Part shown: positions 11,276 to 25,806 of the stretch, in pieces
How the letters are laid out: the number at the start of each line of letters is the position of its first letter
Numbering within the stretch: position 1 is the first letter of the stretch
Source of the DNA: Hymenopus coronatus
Taxonomy: Eukaryota > Arthropoda > Insecta > Mantodea > Hymenopodidae
Assembly: GCA_030762935.1 (NCBI GenBank)
Contig: CM060880.1
Location: 14,170,501 to 14,234,500 of the forward strand
Reading direction: 5' to 3'
Length of the DNA: 64,000 nt
Made by a program: the position numbers and the translations under genes
The notes under the pieces: generated by a model
Databases searched by the model: none
Told to the model about the DNA's origin: nothing
Seen by the model: the letters and a program-made list of their open reading frames with translations, nothing else

Positions 11276-13845
11276 TATTTTTTTTTTTATTTAGCCTATA
11301 CACCTGCTTTTTTTTTTTTTATTATTATTATTATTTAGCCTATACACTTACTTTTTTTTTTTTTTTTTTTTTTATATTTAGCCGATACTATATTCATCTA
11401 GCCTATACTTTTTTCTTTTTCTTCTTCTTCTTTATTTAGCCTATACTATATTCATCTAGCCTATACTTTTTTTTTTTTTTTTTAGCCTATACTATATTCA
11501 TATAGTCTATACACTTTTTTTTTTTTCTTTTTTTTAGCCTATACTGTATTCATCTAGCCTATACTTTTTTTTTTCTTTTTTTTTCCCTTTTTTTTTAGCC
11601 TATTCACTTTTTTATTTAGCCTATATTATATTCATCTAGCCTATACACTTTTTTTTTATTTAGCCTATACTATATTCATCTAGCCTATACTTTTTTTTTT
11701 TTTTTTTTTATTTAGCCTATACACTTTTTTTATTTAGCCTATACTATATTCATCTAGCCTATACTTTTTTTTTTTTTTTTTTTCTCTCTCTCTCTCTCTC
11801 TTTATTTAGCCTATATACTTTTTTTATTTAGCCTATACACTTTTTTATTTAGCCTATACTATATTCATCTAGCCTATACTTTTTCCCCCCCCCCCTTCTT
11901 CTTTATTTAGCCTATACACTTTTTTTATTTAGCCTATACTATATTCATCTAGCCTATACTTTTTTTTTTTTCTTCTTCTTTATTTAGCCTATACTATATT
12001 CATCTAGTCTATACACTTTTTTTTTTATTTAGCCTATACTATATTAATCTAGCCTATACTTTTTTTTCTTTTTTTAGCCTATTCACTTTTTTTTTTTTAT
12101 TTAGCCTATACTATATTCATCTAGCCTATACTTTTTTCTTTAGCCTATTCACTTTTTTTTTTTTTATTTAGCCTATACTATATTCATCTAGCCTATACAC
12201 TTTTTTTATTTAGCCTATACTATATTCCTCTAGCCTATACTTTTTTTTTTTTTTCTTTTTTTTTAGCCTATTCACTTTTTTTTTTTTTTTTTTTTTAGCC
12301 TATACTATATTCATCTAGCCTATACTTTTTTTTTAGCCTATTCACTTTTTTATTTAGCCTATACTATATTCATCTAGCCTATACACTTTTTTATTTAGCC
12401 TATACTATATTCATCTAGCCTATACACTTTTTTTATTTAGCCTATACTATATTCATCTAGCCTATACTCTTTTTTTTTTTCTTTATTTAGCCTATACACT
12501 TTTTTAATTTAGCCTATACACCTTCCCCCCCCCCCCTTCTCCTTCTTAATTTAGCCTATACACCCTTTTCTTTTTTTATTTATTTGGCCTATACACCTTT
12601 ATTTAGCCTATACTATATTCATCTAGCCTATGCACTTTTATTTTTTTATTTAGCCTATACTTTTTTATTTAGCCTACACACCCTTTTTTTTTTTTTTTTC
12701 TCTTATTTATTTAGCCTATACACCCTTTTCTATTTAGTCTATACTATATTCATCTAGCCTATTTTTTTTTTTTTAAGCCTATCCACTTTTTTATTTAGCC
12801 TATACTATATTCATCTAGCCTATACACTTTTTTTATTTAGCCTATACTATATTCATCTAGCCTATACTCTTTTTTTTTTTTTTTTTTCTTCTCTCTCTCT
12901 TTATTTAGCCTATACTATATTCATCTAGCCTATACACTTTTTTATTTAGCCTATACTATATTCATCTAGCCTATACACTTTTTTTATTTAGCCTATACTA
13001 TATTCATCTAGCCTATACTCTTTTTTTTTTTTTTTCTTCTCTCTCTCTTTATTTAGCCTATACTATATTCATCTAGCCTATACTCTTTTTTTTTTTTTTC
13101 TTTATTTAGCCTATACACCTTTCCCCCCCCCCCATTCTCCTTCTTAATTTAGCCTATACACCCTTTTCTTTTTTTATTTGGCCTATACACCTTTATTTAG
13201 CCTATACTATATTCATCTAGCCTATGCACTTTTATTTTTTTATTTAGCCTATACTTTTTTATTTAGCCTACACACCTTTTTTTTTTTTTTTTTTTTTTCT
13301 CTTATTTATTTAGCCTATACACCCTTTTCTATTTAGTCTATACTATATTCATCTAGCCTATTTTTTTTTTTTAAGCCTATCCACTTTTTTATTTAGCCTA
13401 TACTATATTCATCTAGCCTATACTCTTTTTTTTTTTTTTTTCTTTATTTAGCCTATACACCTTCCCCCCCCCCCCATCTCAATTTAGCCTATACACCCTT
13501 TTCTTTTTTTATTTATTTGGCCTATACACCTTTATTTAGCCTATACTATATTCATCTAGCCTATGCACTTTTATTTTTTTATTTAGCCTATACTATATTC
13601 ATCTAGCCTATACTTTATTTATTTAGCCTACACACCTTTTTTTTTTTTTTTTTTTTTTTTTTTTCTCTTATTTATTTAGCCTATACACCCTTTTCTATTT
13701 AGTCTATACTATATTCATCTAGCCTATTTTTTTTTTTTTTAAGCCTATCCACTTTTTTATTTAGTCTATACACTTTTTTTTATTTAACCTTATACTATAT
13801 TCAACTAGCCTATACTCTTTCTCTTTTTTTTTTTTTTTTTTTTTA
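11276..13845. repeat. Satellite array, TTTAGCCTATAC family
   Basis: About 2.6 kb built from units of roughly 40-70 bp of the form TTTAGCCTATACTATATT + CATCTAGCCTATAC + poly(T) of variable length. A longer unit with poly(C) (CCTTCCCCCC), TTGGCCTATACACC, CATCTAGCCTATGCAC and TTTAGCCTACACACC occurs three times, starting near 12515, 13105 and 13455, so there is higher-order structure. No coding frame. Confidence 0.95.
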
Positions 13846-14136
13846 TTTGATCGTTTTTGAGATATTCCTTGTTTGGAAAACTTACCTTTTCTCATACAGT
13901 CAACTCCTGTCCATACAAACAAAGGAACTTCAGTTACATAGCAACCAGAGCTTTTGACTATTACTTTCACCTATAGTACTCCCTTATTTCGCTTCTACTT
14001 ACAAGGAAGCAAGTAATAAGTCTATTTCTGCTAATTTTTTCTCGATTATAATGAAGTAAATAGAAGAATAAGCTTTTTAACAATAATTTGTTGCAGAGAT
14101 GTAGAGAAAGTCATGTGAATGGAACACATCAGATTT
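13846..14136 (-). repeat. R1 reverse copy, right part
   Basis: Resumes R1 after the satellite: GAGATATTCCTTGTTTGG, ACATAGCAACCAGAGC, then GTAGAGAAAGTCATGTGAAT and the ATCAGATT end at 14136. Confidence 0.75.
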
Positions 14137-14139
14137 TTT

Positions 14140-14766
14140 TATTTAGAATTATTCTGTACTTTCCATAAGCTAACTAAAGTTTAAAGAGTAAAGTTAAGGG
14201 CCCTTCAGAAATAAACAATAATTTTTTGAAAAGTAGATCCTTAAAAAACACAATTTAGTCAAAACTTTTCATGTGCCAATTTGTTCTGCGAACTTACTCT
14301 GAGTTGCTTCATTACATTCTAAGTTCTGTTAGTTTATATTGACCTGATGCTCTTCATTCATATGTTCCAGGCTACTATTGGACTTCAGTAGAGCTGACAA
14401 TGCATTTTTTTTTATATTCTCAAGCAGCATTTCAAATTTTTGTAATTATTTCCTAAAAATTAATTTTTTGTTAAATTCAACATGATATAAAAACATTGAT
14501 TTATTTGGTGTAACAAATTCCCTCTAAGAAATAAAAGTACTCAAAAATCTTTTTGATTGTTCTTATTTTGTTCATCAGTACTTGCTGGCTTTACAAAAAA
14601 TAGTAAATACAACAAAAACAGCAATTCATTGATTAGATTGATTTTAACTCAAATAAGATAAAAAAAATTGTGTAGTCTTTGGAATAACAGAAATATTTAT
14701 CTGATGGGACAGTTCAATTAATATAATCTTCACTGGAGGCTTAAAAAATATTTTCTACACTGAATA
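14140..14766. other. 3' flank / probable 3' UTR of the minus gene
   Basis: AT-rich and unique-looking. It is expected to hold the 3' UTR of the minus gene. No other feature recognised. Confidence 0.4.
14500..14505 (-). promoter_or_regulatory. Candidate polyadenylation signal of the minus gene
   Basis: AATAAA on the minus strand about 260 bp downstream of the stop codon. In AT-rich DNA this hexamer is common, so the assignment is tentative. Confidence 0.3.
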
Positions 14767-14906
14767 TTAAGCAGCTTGCACCATCAGTCTTCTGTTTGTT
14801 GGATAAGTTTCTGGCCGTGTTAAATACCACGCAGTTTGGAGGGTCATACTTGGAGACTTAGAGATGGCAATCTTTCCTACAGTGTGGGGAAATGCCTCAA
14901 AGTAAC
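14767..14906 (-). CDS. Minus gene terminal coding exon
   Basis: The acceptor CTGTGCACAG joins in phase 1. The exon encodes GYFEAFPHTVGKIAISKSPS, then MTLQTAWYLTRPETYPTNRR and LMVQAA, and stops with TAA at 14769-14767. A minus-strand AATAAA at 14505-14500, about 260 bp past the stop, is a plausible polyadenylation signal. Confidence 0.78.
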
Positions 14907-17900
14907 CTGTGCAGAACAAAAAAATAATTACTTCAATTGAAATCAATATTTTAATGTACAGGGAAAACCAGAAGGGATAGGCTATGACACTGTCAAAATA
15001 AGGAATATCTTTATCAAGAACCAATAATAAAAGATATAGACAAATGTTTTAAGATGGTTCGGACACACAAATAGGATGGATGAGAGCAGGAAACCGAAAC
15101 AGGTGCGGGACGTCAGAGGGGAAGGAAAAGAGGGAGAGGGCGGCCAAGAATAGAATGGTGATTATAATGCCCTCTGTGATGAATGGTTACTGTGCTAACT
15201 TCATATACCCAAGGTCGTGTGTTCAAACCTGGCAAAGGACAATGGATTTTTTGGGCATAAATATCCTTAGCATGGCTTCCTTTAGAAGAGAAGTAAAGCC
15301 ATTGGTCTTGTGTCATAGATTTACTGCATGTAAAAGAACCTCAAACCTGATAAAAGAGGCTTCTGAGAACCAAACAGTTAAAGAGCATCCACAAATAAAA
15401 CTCCATTGAAGTGATTATGTACAGAAAATAGTGAATAAGAAAGGAAAGACTTTGAGGGAAGTTAAACAACTAAAATTGATCAATCACTTAAAACAACCTT
15501 GGGAACTAAACACCTGGGAAAACATCTTTATTCATAAGCATGAAAGAAATCTCATAAATTTTGAGATCCATAGATGACAGCATCTGGTTAACAAAGACGA
15601 GAGATGGCAGCACAACTCTTAATGGAACATTAGTCAACAAATTAACTGAAGATACGGAGGACATTCCCTGAAACTAGTCTTAAAAAGATCAACATGGAAG
15701 TGGAGAATATTAAAGTGTTTAAAATGTTCACTCATTGTTAAGTGATTCCACTATAATGGTACTCCACTATATACAAATATTCCTAATTATTTATACATAA
15801 AATAAAACAATTTTTATATGATGCTACTAGCAGAAGCAATTTTAAAGATATTCTTATTCAACCTCTCTTTAAGAGAATGTTTCTCACATAAGACTTCTGA
15901 CACATCTAACACACAATGAGGTTTAATTACAGTAATGAGAAGATTTGTTGACATTAATGTTCTGCCCAGATGACTTAACAATGATACACTGGAGAGCGGC
16001 AAGTTTTTAGTATGGGATGTGTGTGACACATTGATGTGCTGGCCAATGGATCCACGGCAACCACTTCAGTGAAGGAACTTTGGTAGGGGTTAGCGTTGCT
16101 TCCATGCCAAGCACTGAGGGACGTTTTGAGGACACTCTGGAAATTATTGCCTTAGGGGGCAGACAGACATCACAGATGTCGGTATTAGAAGATGCACATT
16201 AATATTGCGTGCCTTTTAGTTATGTTTGTGAGGTGACACATATGCTGTTAATCGAAGCTTGAGAGTAAACATATGAGGAATTTGGACATCTCAGCCACCC
16301 CACATGTGCTCACTTATAAACAGGTTTAAAATGCAAAAGTAGAATAAATCATTCGCGTAAAAGTACTTTGTGTTTTCTTTATTAGAAGATAACCGGCAAC
16401 TATGCTACCACCAGATCTGCTGCCTTCCATCCTCACCCTGAGACCCAAAAGAAAAACCTGTGGAACCATATGTCACAGATTAAGAAGAAAAGTATGAAAA
16501 GCAGCTTTATTAATATTTTATAAATTTATACATTTCAAAAATTCACAAAAGGGGTAAATTTTTTGGCACTACAAAAGGTGAGGAGATTAAGATGGAGCCG
16601 TTGAAAGTTAGACATAAGAAACAAAGGTTATGCACATCATTTAATGCTTATGCTGGTTTAAATGCATGGGTGGACATTGCAGATTATACACGAAATGATC
16701 ATCTGTTCAAAATTAAAGGCAGAAAGTACAAAACAAAAGTAAGAAAATTCTGTTTTGTTAATAGAACCATTAAAGAATGGAATAGATTGCCTATAGCAGC
16801 CTTTCAGAGCTGTCTTCTGCCCTAAAGAAATTTAGGAAAATCTCAATACAATAAATGTTGGATAATATATTATAAATTACACATAAGTGCATTTTTGAGA
16901 TTTTATATTGTTGTAAATATTGTTACTGATAGTCAATGATGGAAAATTTGTTTCATATTATTTTTATTTATAAACGTAATGTAATTAGACTCATAGTTTG
17001 ATTTTTTTGTTCATATACTATTGTACATTTCATTATTCTTTGTGTCATTTTTGTGCATTATCTAACTCCACCACCAGGTGAATAAATACATCTTACCAGC
17101 CTTACTATAAGGCAGTGAAAATTAAGTACTAAGGAAAGAAGATGCAAGAAGACTTATAGCAATTAAAATGAGATGGTTTAAGATTTGTAGTGGGATATAT
17201 CCTGCTAGAAAAGTAAAGAAAAGAAAGAAAGAAATAATGATGATGATAATAATAATAATAATAATAATGAGCAGGGATTAAAATTACCTTTTAGAGATAG
17301 TAAAAAATTTCAAAATATATGAAAAAAATGTGTACAACATATGCTGAATTCAAAATTACAGAGAAACATATACAATATATCCTTTAAAGAAAAAGATGAG
17401 TAGGAAGATCCAAAAAGATTTTGTGATCAATTTCAATTTTGTTTGGAAATGGAAGAGGACAATAGACCTAAGCTATAAAGAAGAAGGTGATGATGATGCA
17501 ATTGTATATTTATAATATTTGCTTTTAGTAACAATCGGTGAGAATAAAAGCCAGTATCAATGGAATATTAATTCTTTTAAATAAATAATTTTACAAGCCT
17601 TTCTCTGCTCAGAATAATTACCATAATCTATTGACCGACACCATAATTTCTAAGGAAGAACTACAATTTGACTTGCACGCTAATTATTTGAAATTCATTT
17701 GAATCGTTTTGAATTGGCACTCCGGTAAGAGACTTACACTTTCTTGTTTTGGCTTAACATTCTTTAAACTGGTTGGTCATATCGGACAATGAATGAAGTC
17801 AGTGAAATGATCCTCAAATGATATTGGGATACATGGAGCTTAAAGATTTTCTACATTTGTCTTCTCAGGATAAGGGAAAATCCTGATAAAACCCTCATCT

Positions 17901-20900
17901 GGGTAACTTGCCCTCAGCAAGATTTGTATATTTGAGCGTGATGCAGACACACTAAACATTCTTGATTATTATCCCATTTCAAACTACAACACTCAGTTGC
18001 AATTAATGCTCCCCTAGTTTTATTATGTTACCAGAAAAGCTGTGTTACCTCGAAACCAGAAGGGTGGATGCGAACCGCACATCTGTACCAGATTAAACCG
18101 TTTTGTAATTTCACCTCTTCGGCACTCTCTGCCACTTCTCCATACAGATTGATGTCTAGGTGCACCTGCTGTGCGCTGAGTTTGCGACCGTGCACCTGGC
18201 AAGTCTGGACTCACCCTACCTGGTGGTGGTGATGTGGCTGCAACAATAGAGTTCAATTTCAGTATCCCTTGGGTTTTAGTTGCAATTCTGTTTGAGGATG
18301 AAGTACCAGAATTTTTCTTTATTCTCTAATGAGAATTCTCAGTGGACCTTGTCCAATATAATTTACTTCCATATATCTACAAATTATTAATTAATAAGAA
18401 AGCTTATTACTTTCTCTAGCCCATATCCACAGCCCATAGTGGATAGCCAATGTATTGTATTCCACCCAAAAATTGAATACCAAAATTTCAGCAGAAATAT
18501 ACGTTTTGAGGTCCCCTGAGTCTGAAAAAAAATCTTTTTAGAAAAAGGTCCATGTGTTAAGTGTGTGTGTCAGTGGACAGTATATCATACTAATCAATAT
18601 AAAAATTAGCAGAATGGATCTTATTACTTGCTTCCTTGTAAGTAGAAGAGAAATAAGGGAATACATTATGCTAAAGCAACAGTCAAATCTTTTAAAAGCT
18701 GGTCGCTAAGAGAAACAATTGAGGTTCAGTTCATTTTGCACGGTCCCATTTGAGAAAAGTTAAATTTAAAATTGAAACCAATAACAATGGATATCTTGAA
18801 AACGGTCATCTCTACAAGAAAAACATATATGACATAAATTGTGTGTTTTAATGAGATCTAGTGAAGTAAGTTTTTGTCCATCTCCAACAGTTTAACCATT
18901 ATGCAAAATTATGCAAAACTCAACCAGAATAAAGAGTTCTTCAGAGGCTTTTCCCAGAACGTTCAAAATACACATTTTATTTGTGATGTAAATATCTTTA
19001 ATATATGGTATTTTAATCAAAATTGTTACAGCCATTTTTGAGAAAATCAACAATTTAGAAAAATGTTCTATGTAAAGGGTAGTTAGGGGTGGAATTGAGG
19101 AACCGAAGACAATGCACAGCCACCAAACCAGACTCTTCGGTTCACTCCATTTTTACTTTCTCTACCATTGCAATGTATATAGTGTAGAGAAGGCATTGCA
19201 TTCCACCCAAAAATTTGATATTGAGATTTCACCAGAAATACATGTTTTTGTAGCCCTAAATCCAACTTCCATATGTCGGTGAATAGCATGGCCCAAAAAT
19301 GCAAAGTTGGTTAAGTACCAAACTTTGTATTTAAGTTCAGTAATTTCCAAGAATCCCCCAACCAAACTTTCCTTTACAGGAAAGATTTTTTTAGATTTTC
19401 AATTTTTTCAAAAATTACTGTAATGATTTTGATTGAAATGCCACATATTAAAGATATTTACATGAGAAAATGTACCTATATCTAACAGCCTGTGAAGTCC
19501 TTTTTATTTCAGGTGACTTTTTGCATAACTGGTAAACCTTATAAGAGAGACAAAATCTTACTATACATAAATGTAGATCTCATTAAAATGCATAATTTAG
19601 AACACATAATTTTTACTTTCTCTACAACGTACATAGTATGTAGAGAAGCATTGCATTTCACCCAAAAATTAGCTAAAGATGCGGGCAATAACCAGCGAAA
19701 ACATGTTTTTAAGTAAGAAACCTTAAAGTGAAGTTAGAGTGTGACTCATTAATTAATAATTACTCAATAAAAGGCTCTGCTATGGAAACGTGAAAAAATA
19801 TTTAGTTTTATGCTTTAATAAAGCAAGCAATTCTAGCATATGAGGGTGAGTATGCTACTTTTAAAGTACATTTGAATTTATTAGCAGTCACTGCATCACT
19901 AAACAACAGGCTGTCATTAACTAGCAGGTAAGATACAATAGCCTATCGACACAGCTGCAGAGGCGTGATATATTTATTTATACTAAGCTTTATATGACCG
20001 GTGTTCAGTCCTGACTGTTTACCGGTCATACTCATATTTTACAATATTTTATTGATTCTAGTTTATTACACTATTTTGTCTTTATTTACCGTCCATACCT
20101 ATTTATTTTTCACTTTGTATAAGAATTATCCAGTCTTCTTACTGTCTTTTTGAAACATTTCAACTACCGCTACTTTCTATCGATCTTAAACCATTTCTTA
20201 TTAATATACTCTTTTCTCCAAACTTCAGTCCCTTTATATTTAAATAAAAATATGTTCCATATCTTTCTTTCTGCCACATATAGGACATTGACTTTGTGGA
20301 ATACTTTCCTTAAAACTTTTAACCTCCATACTCCTGCTTTCAGCCATGCAATACCTTCTTGCTCCTCTTTGTCACATCTATATACTTTTCCCTTCTCCAT
20401 GAGTCTTTCAGTGGTATAAAGATCTCTTTTCAGCTATCTCACTAAATATTTTTTCTGTATTTCTATACCCTCAAATTTTTTCCTTGCCAACTTTCAGAAA
20501 TTATTCACATTACTTTCTCTTTTTCTCCACATTTCCCCTAACCCACTACTTTCCAAGTTATTTCTGAGACAGTCTACCCATCCTCTGTTCTTTAAACTTT
20601 TCTCTTGATATACTAAACACTGTTTTAACAAATTCCTTTCTTCCAATTTCAATATTCCTTACCAAAATTTCAATGCCCTTTCTATAATCTTTCCCTTGCT
20701 TGCCACTCTACCCAGCTCTATTTATGCTACCTGCCTAACGGTTGCATTTGTAACTCAAGCATTTCTTTGCAAAATTTCCTATGCACCTCATTCTATAATT
20801 TCCCATCTTCCTTCTAATCCCCATACTTCTATCCCATATAGCATTTTTGCCTCAACCACTATATTATACACATTTTCTAACCATCTTATGCGTGATATAT

Positions 20901-23900
20901 AAATGACTCTGTACAACAGTACTTTATACATTTTGAAAAGCTGCAGCTAACAGCAACTGAATACTTACCACCATCTGGCCTGGCCAGCCTTCCGGACCTT
21001 TGCTCAGCAATTTCACCAGGAGCAGTTGGTACTAACTGCGAACCCTCCAAGAATAAAAATATGTTAGAATGCTCATGGTGTAAAGACAAGTATACAGAAC
21101 AGTAACAGAATCATTTTTTTTTATCTTTAATACAACATGTTATCAGAAAATAACAATCAGTTCACTCCCCCCTTTTCTTTTTCTCTTATTTTGCATCCAT
21201 GAGGGTGGATATGAAAGTAAGACACAATAATTTTATATCAAAAGTTATCATTACAAACAAATGCACAACTGAAGGAACATCTTTTGTCTATTTTTTACTT
21301 TCTCCACACGTACTAAGTACATAGTGTATAGAGAAAATATTGCATTCCAGCCAAAAAATTTGGTACTAACATTTTGCCGGAAATGCATGTTTTAGGGTCT
21401 CCTATATCCAAAAAAAGTATTTTCAGAAAAAGATCCGCTCATATACACATGTGTGCCGTAAACACGATAACTCAAAAATGAAAGGTCAGTAAAATATCAA
21501 CTTGCTATTTAGTATCTTTCAGGGATGTGACACAAAGGTTTTGAGAAAAATCCCCCCACCCCTAACTACCCTTTACATGGAAAAATTTTCAAAAATTTTG
21601 TTTTTCTTAAAAATGTATATCTTGAATTTTCTGGGATTAGCTTCTGAAGATCTGTTTATTCTGGATGAATTTTGCTTAATTTTGCATAACTAGTACACCA
21701 TAAGAGATAGCCAAAAACTTACTGCACAAAAAATGTAGACTTCGTTAAAATACACAATTTATGTTATATACAATTTTTTCGTGGAATTTACCGTTTTCAA
21801 GATAGTCCTTCAGTTGTAAAGTACTTATACTTTTCTGACATAGGAAGTGTCCGCAATCACATATCTACTGCTTTTAAAACATTTGACTATCCCTTTAGCA
21901 TAGCATATTCTCTTAGTTCCCTTCTACTTATAAGGAACTAAGTAATAAGAACATTCTGCTAATGTTTATCTCGATTGGCATGGTGTAGAAGATCTATTGT
22001 AAGAAGTTTGTAGAGCAGCTAGAGAAAGTCATGTGGGTATAACACATCCTACTTTTTTAAAATACTTCTGTGTTATGTTCTGAAGTCCATTTTCACACTT
22101 TTGAGACATATGCTGCTCAGTCATGATAGTGGGATCATTTACAACACTCTCGCACATGACTTATGCCAGTATTTCCAACCAAGGTCAAAGTGTTGTTGAA
22201 GTTACATCCACCAATTTAACCAGCCAATAGCAGCTATCAGTGTTCCAGCCATGGTGAGTAGTTTTAAGCTTGGATCACCTACACACACACATGGACCTTT
22301 TTTCGAAAAATGCTTTTTCTGGATACAGGGGACCCTAAAATGCCTTTCCAGTGAAATCTTGGCATCAGGTTTTTGAGTGAAATACAATACCTACTCTATA
22401 CACTATGTATATAGTACATTAGAGAAAGTAAAAATGATTGGTTTACTTTACATCTAAATCTGAAAAATCTGATGTGTTACATTCACATGACTTTCTCTAC
22501 ATCTCTGCAACAAATTATTGTTAAAAAGCTTATGCTTCTATTTACTTCATTCTAATCAAGAAAAATTAGCAGAAATAGAAGGAGCGAAATAAGTGTGTAC
22601 CGTAGGTTAAACAGATAGTCAAAAGCCAGTTGCTATGTGACTAAAGTTCCTTGTTTGTCTCCTGCATGAGAAAAGTATAAGTATTTTAAAGCTGAAACCA
22701 AAAACAAGGAATATCTCAAAAACAATCAATTCCACGAAAAAAATTTATATAACATAAATTGTGTGTTTTAACGTACTCTACATTTTTTGTATGGTAAGTT
22801 TTTGTCCATCTCTTACTGTTTAGCAGTTATGAAAAAATTGCGTAAAATTCATCCAGAAATAAAGTAGTCTTGAGAGGCTATTGCCAGAAAATTTAAGATA
22901 TGCATTTTGTCAGGTAAATATCTTTATTATACAATATTTTAGTCAAAATTAGAGCCATTTTTGAGATAATCAAAATTTTCGAAAAAAGTTCCATGTAAAA
23001 GTTAGTTTGGGGTGGGGGAATTTCTTGAAAATCTTCCGTGTCGCATCCTTTTCATTTTTGAGCTATGCTGTCCACAGACAGACAGACACACACGCAATGG
23101 ACCTTTTCCCAAAAATGCTTTTTTTTTTGGATTCAGGGGGACCCAAAAAAATGTATTTCTGTTGAAATCTTGGTATCAAATTTTTGGGTGCATAACAATA
23201 CCTTCTCTATACACTATGTACATAGTAAGTGTAGAGAAAGTAAAAAGTCGATATATCAACATACCTGAGCCTCGCCACGCTGCTCGGGAGGTACATCTGG
23301 CTGATGACTGAATAAGAAGGCGAACATATCATTCGGAGGATTTGTCATACCAGGTCCACATTCCTCTGTATACATCATTGCTGCTGCTAGCTCTGGCTGC
23401 ACTTCTTCAGGTTCATCCTGTTCAAAACACAATGAAAATTATATAACAGTGCCCCCAAAGGAAAGTAGCTAATGTTACTTCTCTCTCTTCTATGAGCATG
23501 GTTCAGAAAGTTGACAGTGTCAAACAGCAAGGATACTTCTTAAGTATCATCCTTTAGATGCAATTTCAGGTATGCACTTCTATTTGTTTGATTACCTTCA
23601 CCTGGCATCTTCTTATTCTTTTTAGCACAACTTGAACATGCGCTATTCTTAAGAATAAATAAAGTCTATTGCCTGTTAAGCTGTTTTTACAACATTGCAA
23701 TTAGTCTCTTCAAGTACATAATTTATTGCACTACAAAACTGGAGTTTTATACAATTATTTTCACCATTTAAAACTTAGTTGATTATAAATGTAAAAAGGA
23801 AGCTAGTAACGGTGAAGCAACACAAATATTAATATCAAACAATTAATAATTGTAACAATTCTCCATGTATCTTTTTGAAATCCAAGGTCTAGTTTCGCAA

Positions 23901-25759
23901 TAAAATGGTCTATTGCATCGTCAGCTCATTTTCTTTTTGATCTTGTTTATTTACATTGTTATGGTTACTGCTACCAGAGTAAAAGAGCACTTTAGGAATA
24001 TTAAATACAAAGCGATAAATCAGCTGTGACAGAACATTTTTGGAAATTTAATCATGAAGTAAAGCCAAATGTTAAATTAAATAAAAAAAAAATACACAGT
24101 ATCAAAAACAACTACAACATAATAAATTTTGAAATCTCACCATTGAATGAAGCATTAAAACTTTGCGACCCTAGCACCAAATGGCAACAGAATCAGTTAC
24201 ACCAGGAAGAGGAGGAAGAGGATACAAGAAAGAGGGAGCTTCAGTTACTCCAGCGCTGAAGATGGGGATGAATGTTGAAAACATTTTGATATTTTGCACT
24301 ATTTTAAAATGAAGGTTAGTATAAATAAGTGTCATTCATCAAAACTCCAATACTACTCTTTGCTGATGAACAAATCTTGGTAGCAAAATCAATCAAGACT
24401 TTATGATACACTTACAAACTTTGAAATGAACATATCCACAAAGAAAACTGAAATTATGACACTTAAAGGTGAAAATTCCAACCACAAAAAATAGCAATTG
24501 ATAATAAAATTTTAGAAGAAGTGAATACCTCCAAATATTTTGGAGGTGAAAAAATGAAAAAGAAATCATAGAAAAAACAAAAGTGACAAGATTTATAAAT
24601 AATATATTTAAATCTTCAATGGAGCAAAAAAACAAAAAAAAAATAAAACACAAGCATAAGACTACACTAAGCCTACACGTCTTCAAGGAAGTGAAACATG
24701 GCCTCTCAAACTACAAAATTTAAAAACAATTCAAGTCGATTTATGTTGTGGCACAGAAAGTGCAGAGATATTAACTAATTTGAAAAATATTCCTATGCCT
24801 CATCTACAAAATTATAGAGAAAAATCTGATGTGTACCATTCACATGACTTTCTCCATATCCCTGCAACAAATTATTCTTAAAAAGCTTATACTTTTATTT
24901 ACTTTATGCTAATCAGAAAAAAATAGCAGAAATAGTCTAATTACTCGCTTCCTTGTAAGTAGAAGCGAAATAAGGGACAACTGTAGGTTAAAGTGATAGT
25001 CAAAAGCTGGCTGCTATGTCAATGAAGTTCCTTTGTCTATATGGATAGGAGTTGACAAGTTCCTGTATGAGGAAAGTATACGTTTTTCATAGCAGAAACC
25101 AAAAATAAGGAATGTCACAAAAACGACGAACTCCACGAAAAAAATGTATATAACATAAATTGTGTGTTTTAATGTGCTCTACATCTTTTGTGTAGTAAGG
25201 TTTTGTCCATCTCTTACAGTTTAGCAGTTATTCAAAATTTAGTAAAATTCATTCAGAATAAACTACTCTTCAGAGGCTATTCCCAGAAAATTCAAGATAT
25301 ACATTTTATTTGTCAGGTAAATATGTTTAATATACGAAATTTTAATCAAAGTCGTTGGAGCCATTTTTGAGAAAATCAAAATTTTCGAAAAAAGTTCCAT
25401 GTAAAGGGTAGTTGGGGGTGGGAGGATTTTTATCAAAATCTTCGTGTCTGGAAGATACTAAACTTAAATACCAAGTTTGGTATTTTACCGACTTTTCGTT
25501 TTTGAGTTATTGTGTTCACAGACACACGGACACACACACACACACATACATGGACCTTTTTGTGAAAATGCTTTTTTTTTGGATATTGGGGACCCTAAAA
25601 CATATATTTCCGGTGAAATCTTGGTATCAAATTTTTTGGTGGAGTGCAATACTTTCTCTATACACTATGTACATAGTGCATATGGAGAAAGTAAAAATGG
25701 ATAAAACACATCAATAGAAGATCTTGTTTAACTAAATACATTTTAAATTACTAGACCCC

Positions 25760-25806
<47 letters not shown>

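Noticed and set aside
11276..13845. Satellite considered as a CRISPR-like or minisatellite regulatory array
   Set aside because: Units lack fixed-length unique spacers and consist of simple tracts plus one short motif in a eukaryotic context.
20150..20419. 89-codon plus-strand frame rich in Phe, Leu and Ser
   Set aside because: It is the antisense of the LINE fragment on the minus strand.
24026..24259. 77-codon frame ending in a Glu-rich run
   Set aside because: AT-rich, no splice sites and no recognisable family. The Glu run comes from an impure purine tract.
25477..25704. Frame with HTHIHGPFCENAFFLDIGDP, repeated in similar form at 237-518, 23012-23311, 31552-31788 and in the minus strand at 54634-54993
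   Set aside because: All lie in copies of the non-coding repeat R1. The similar peptides reflect shared nucleotide sequence, with frames shifting between copies, not a conserved protein.
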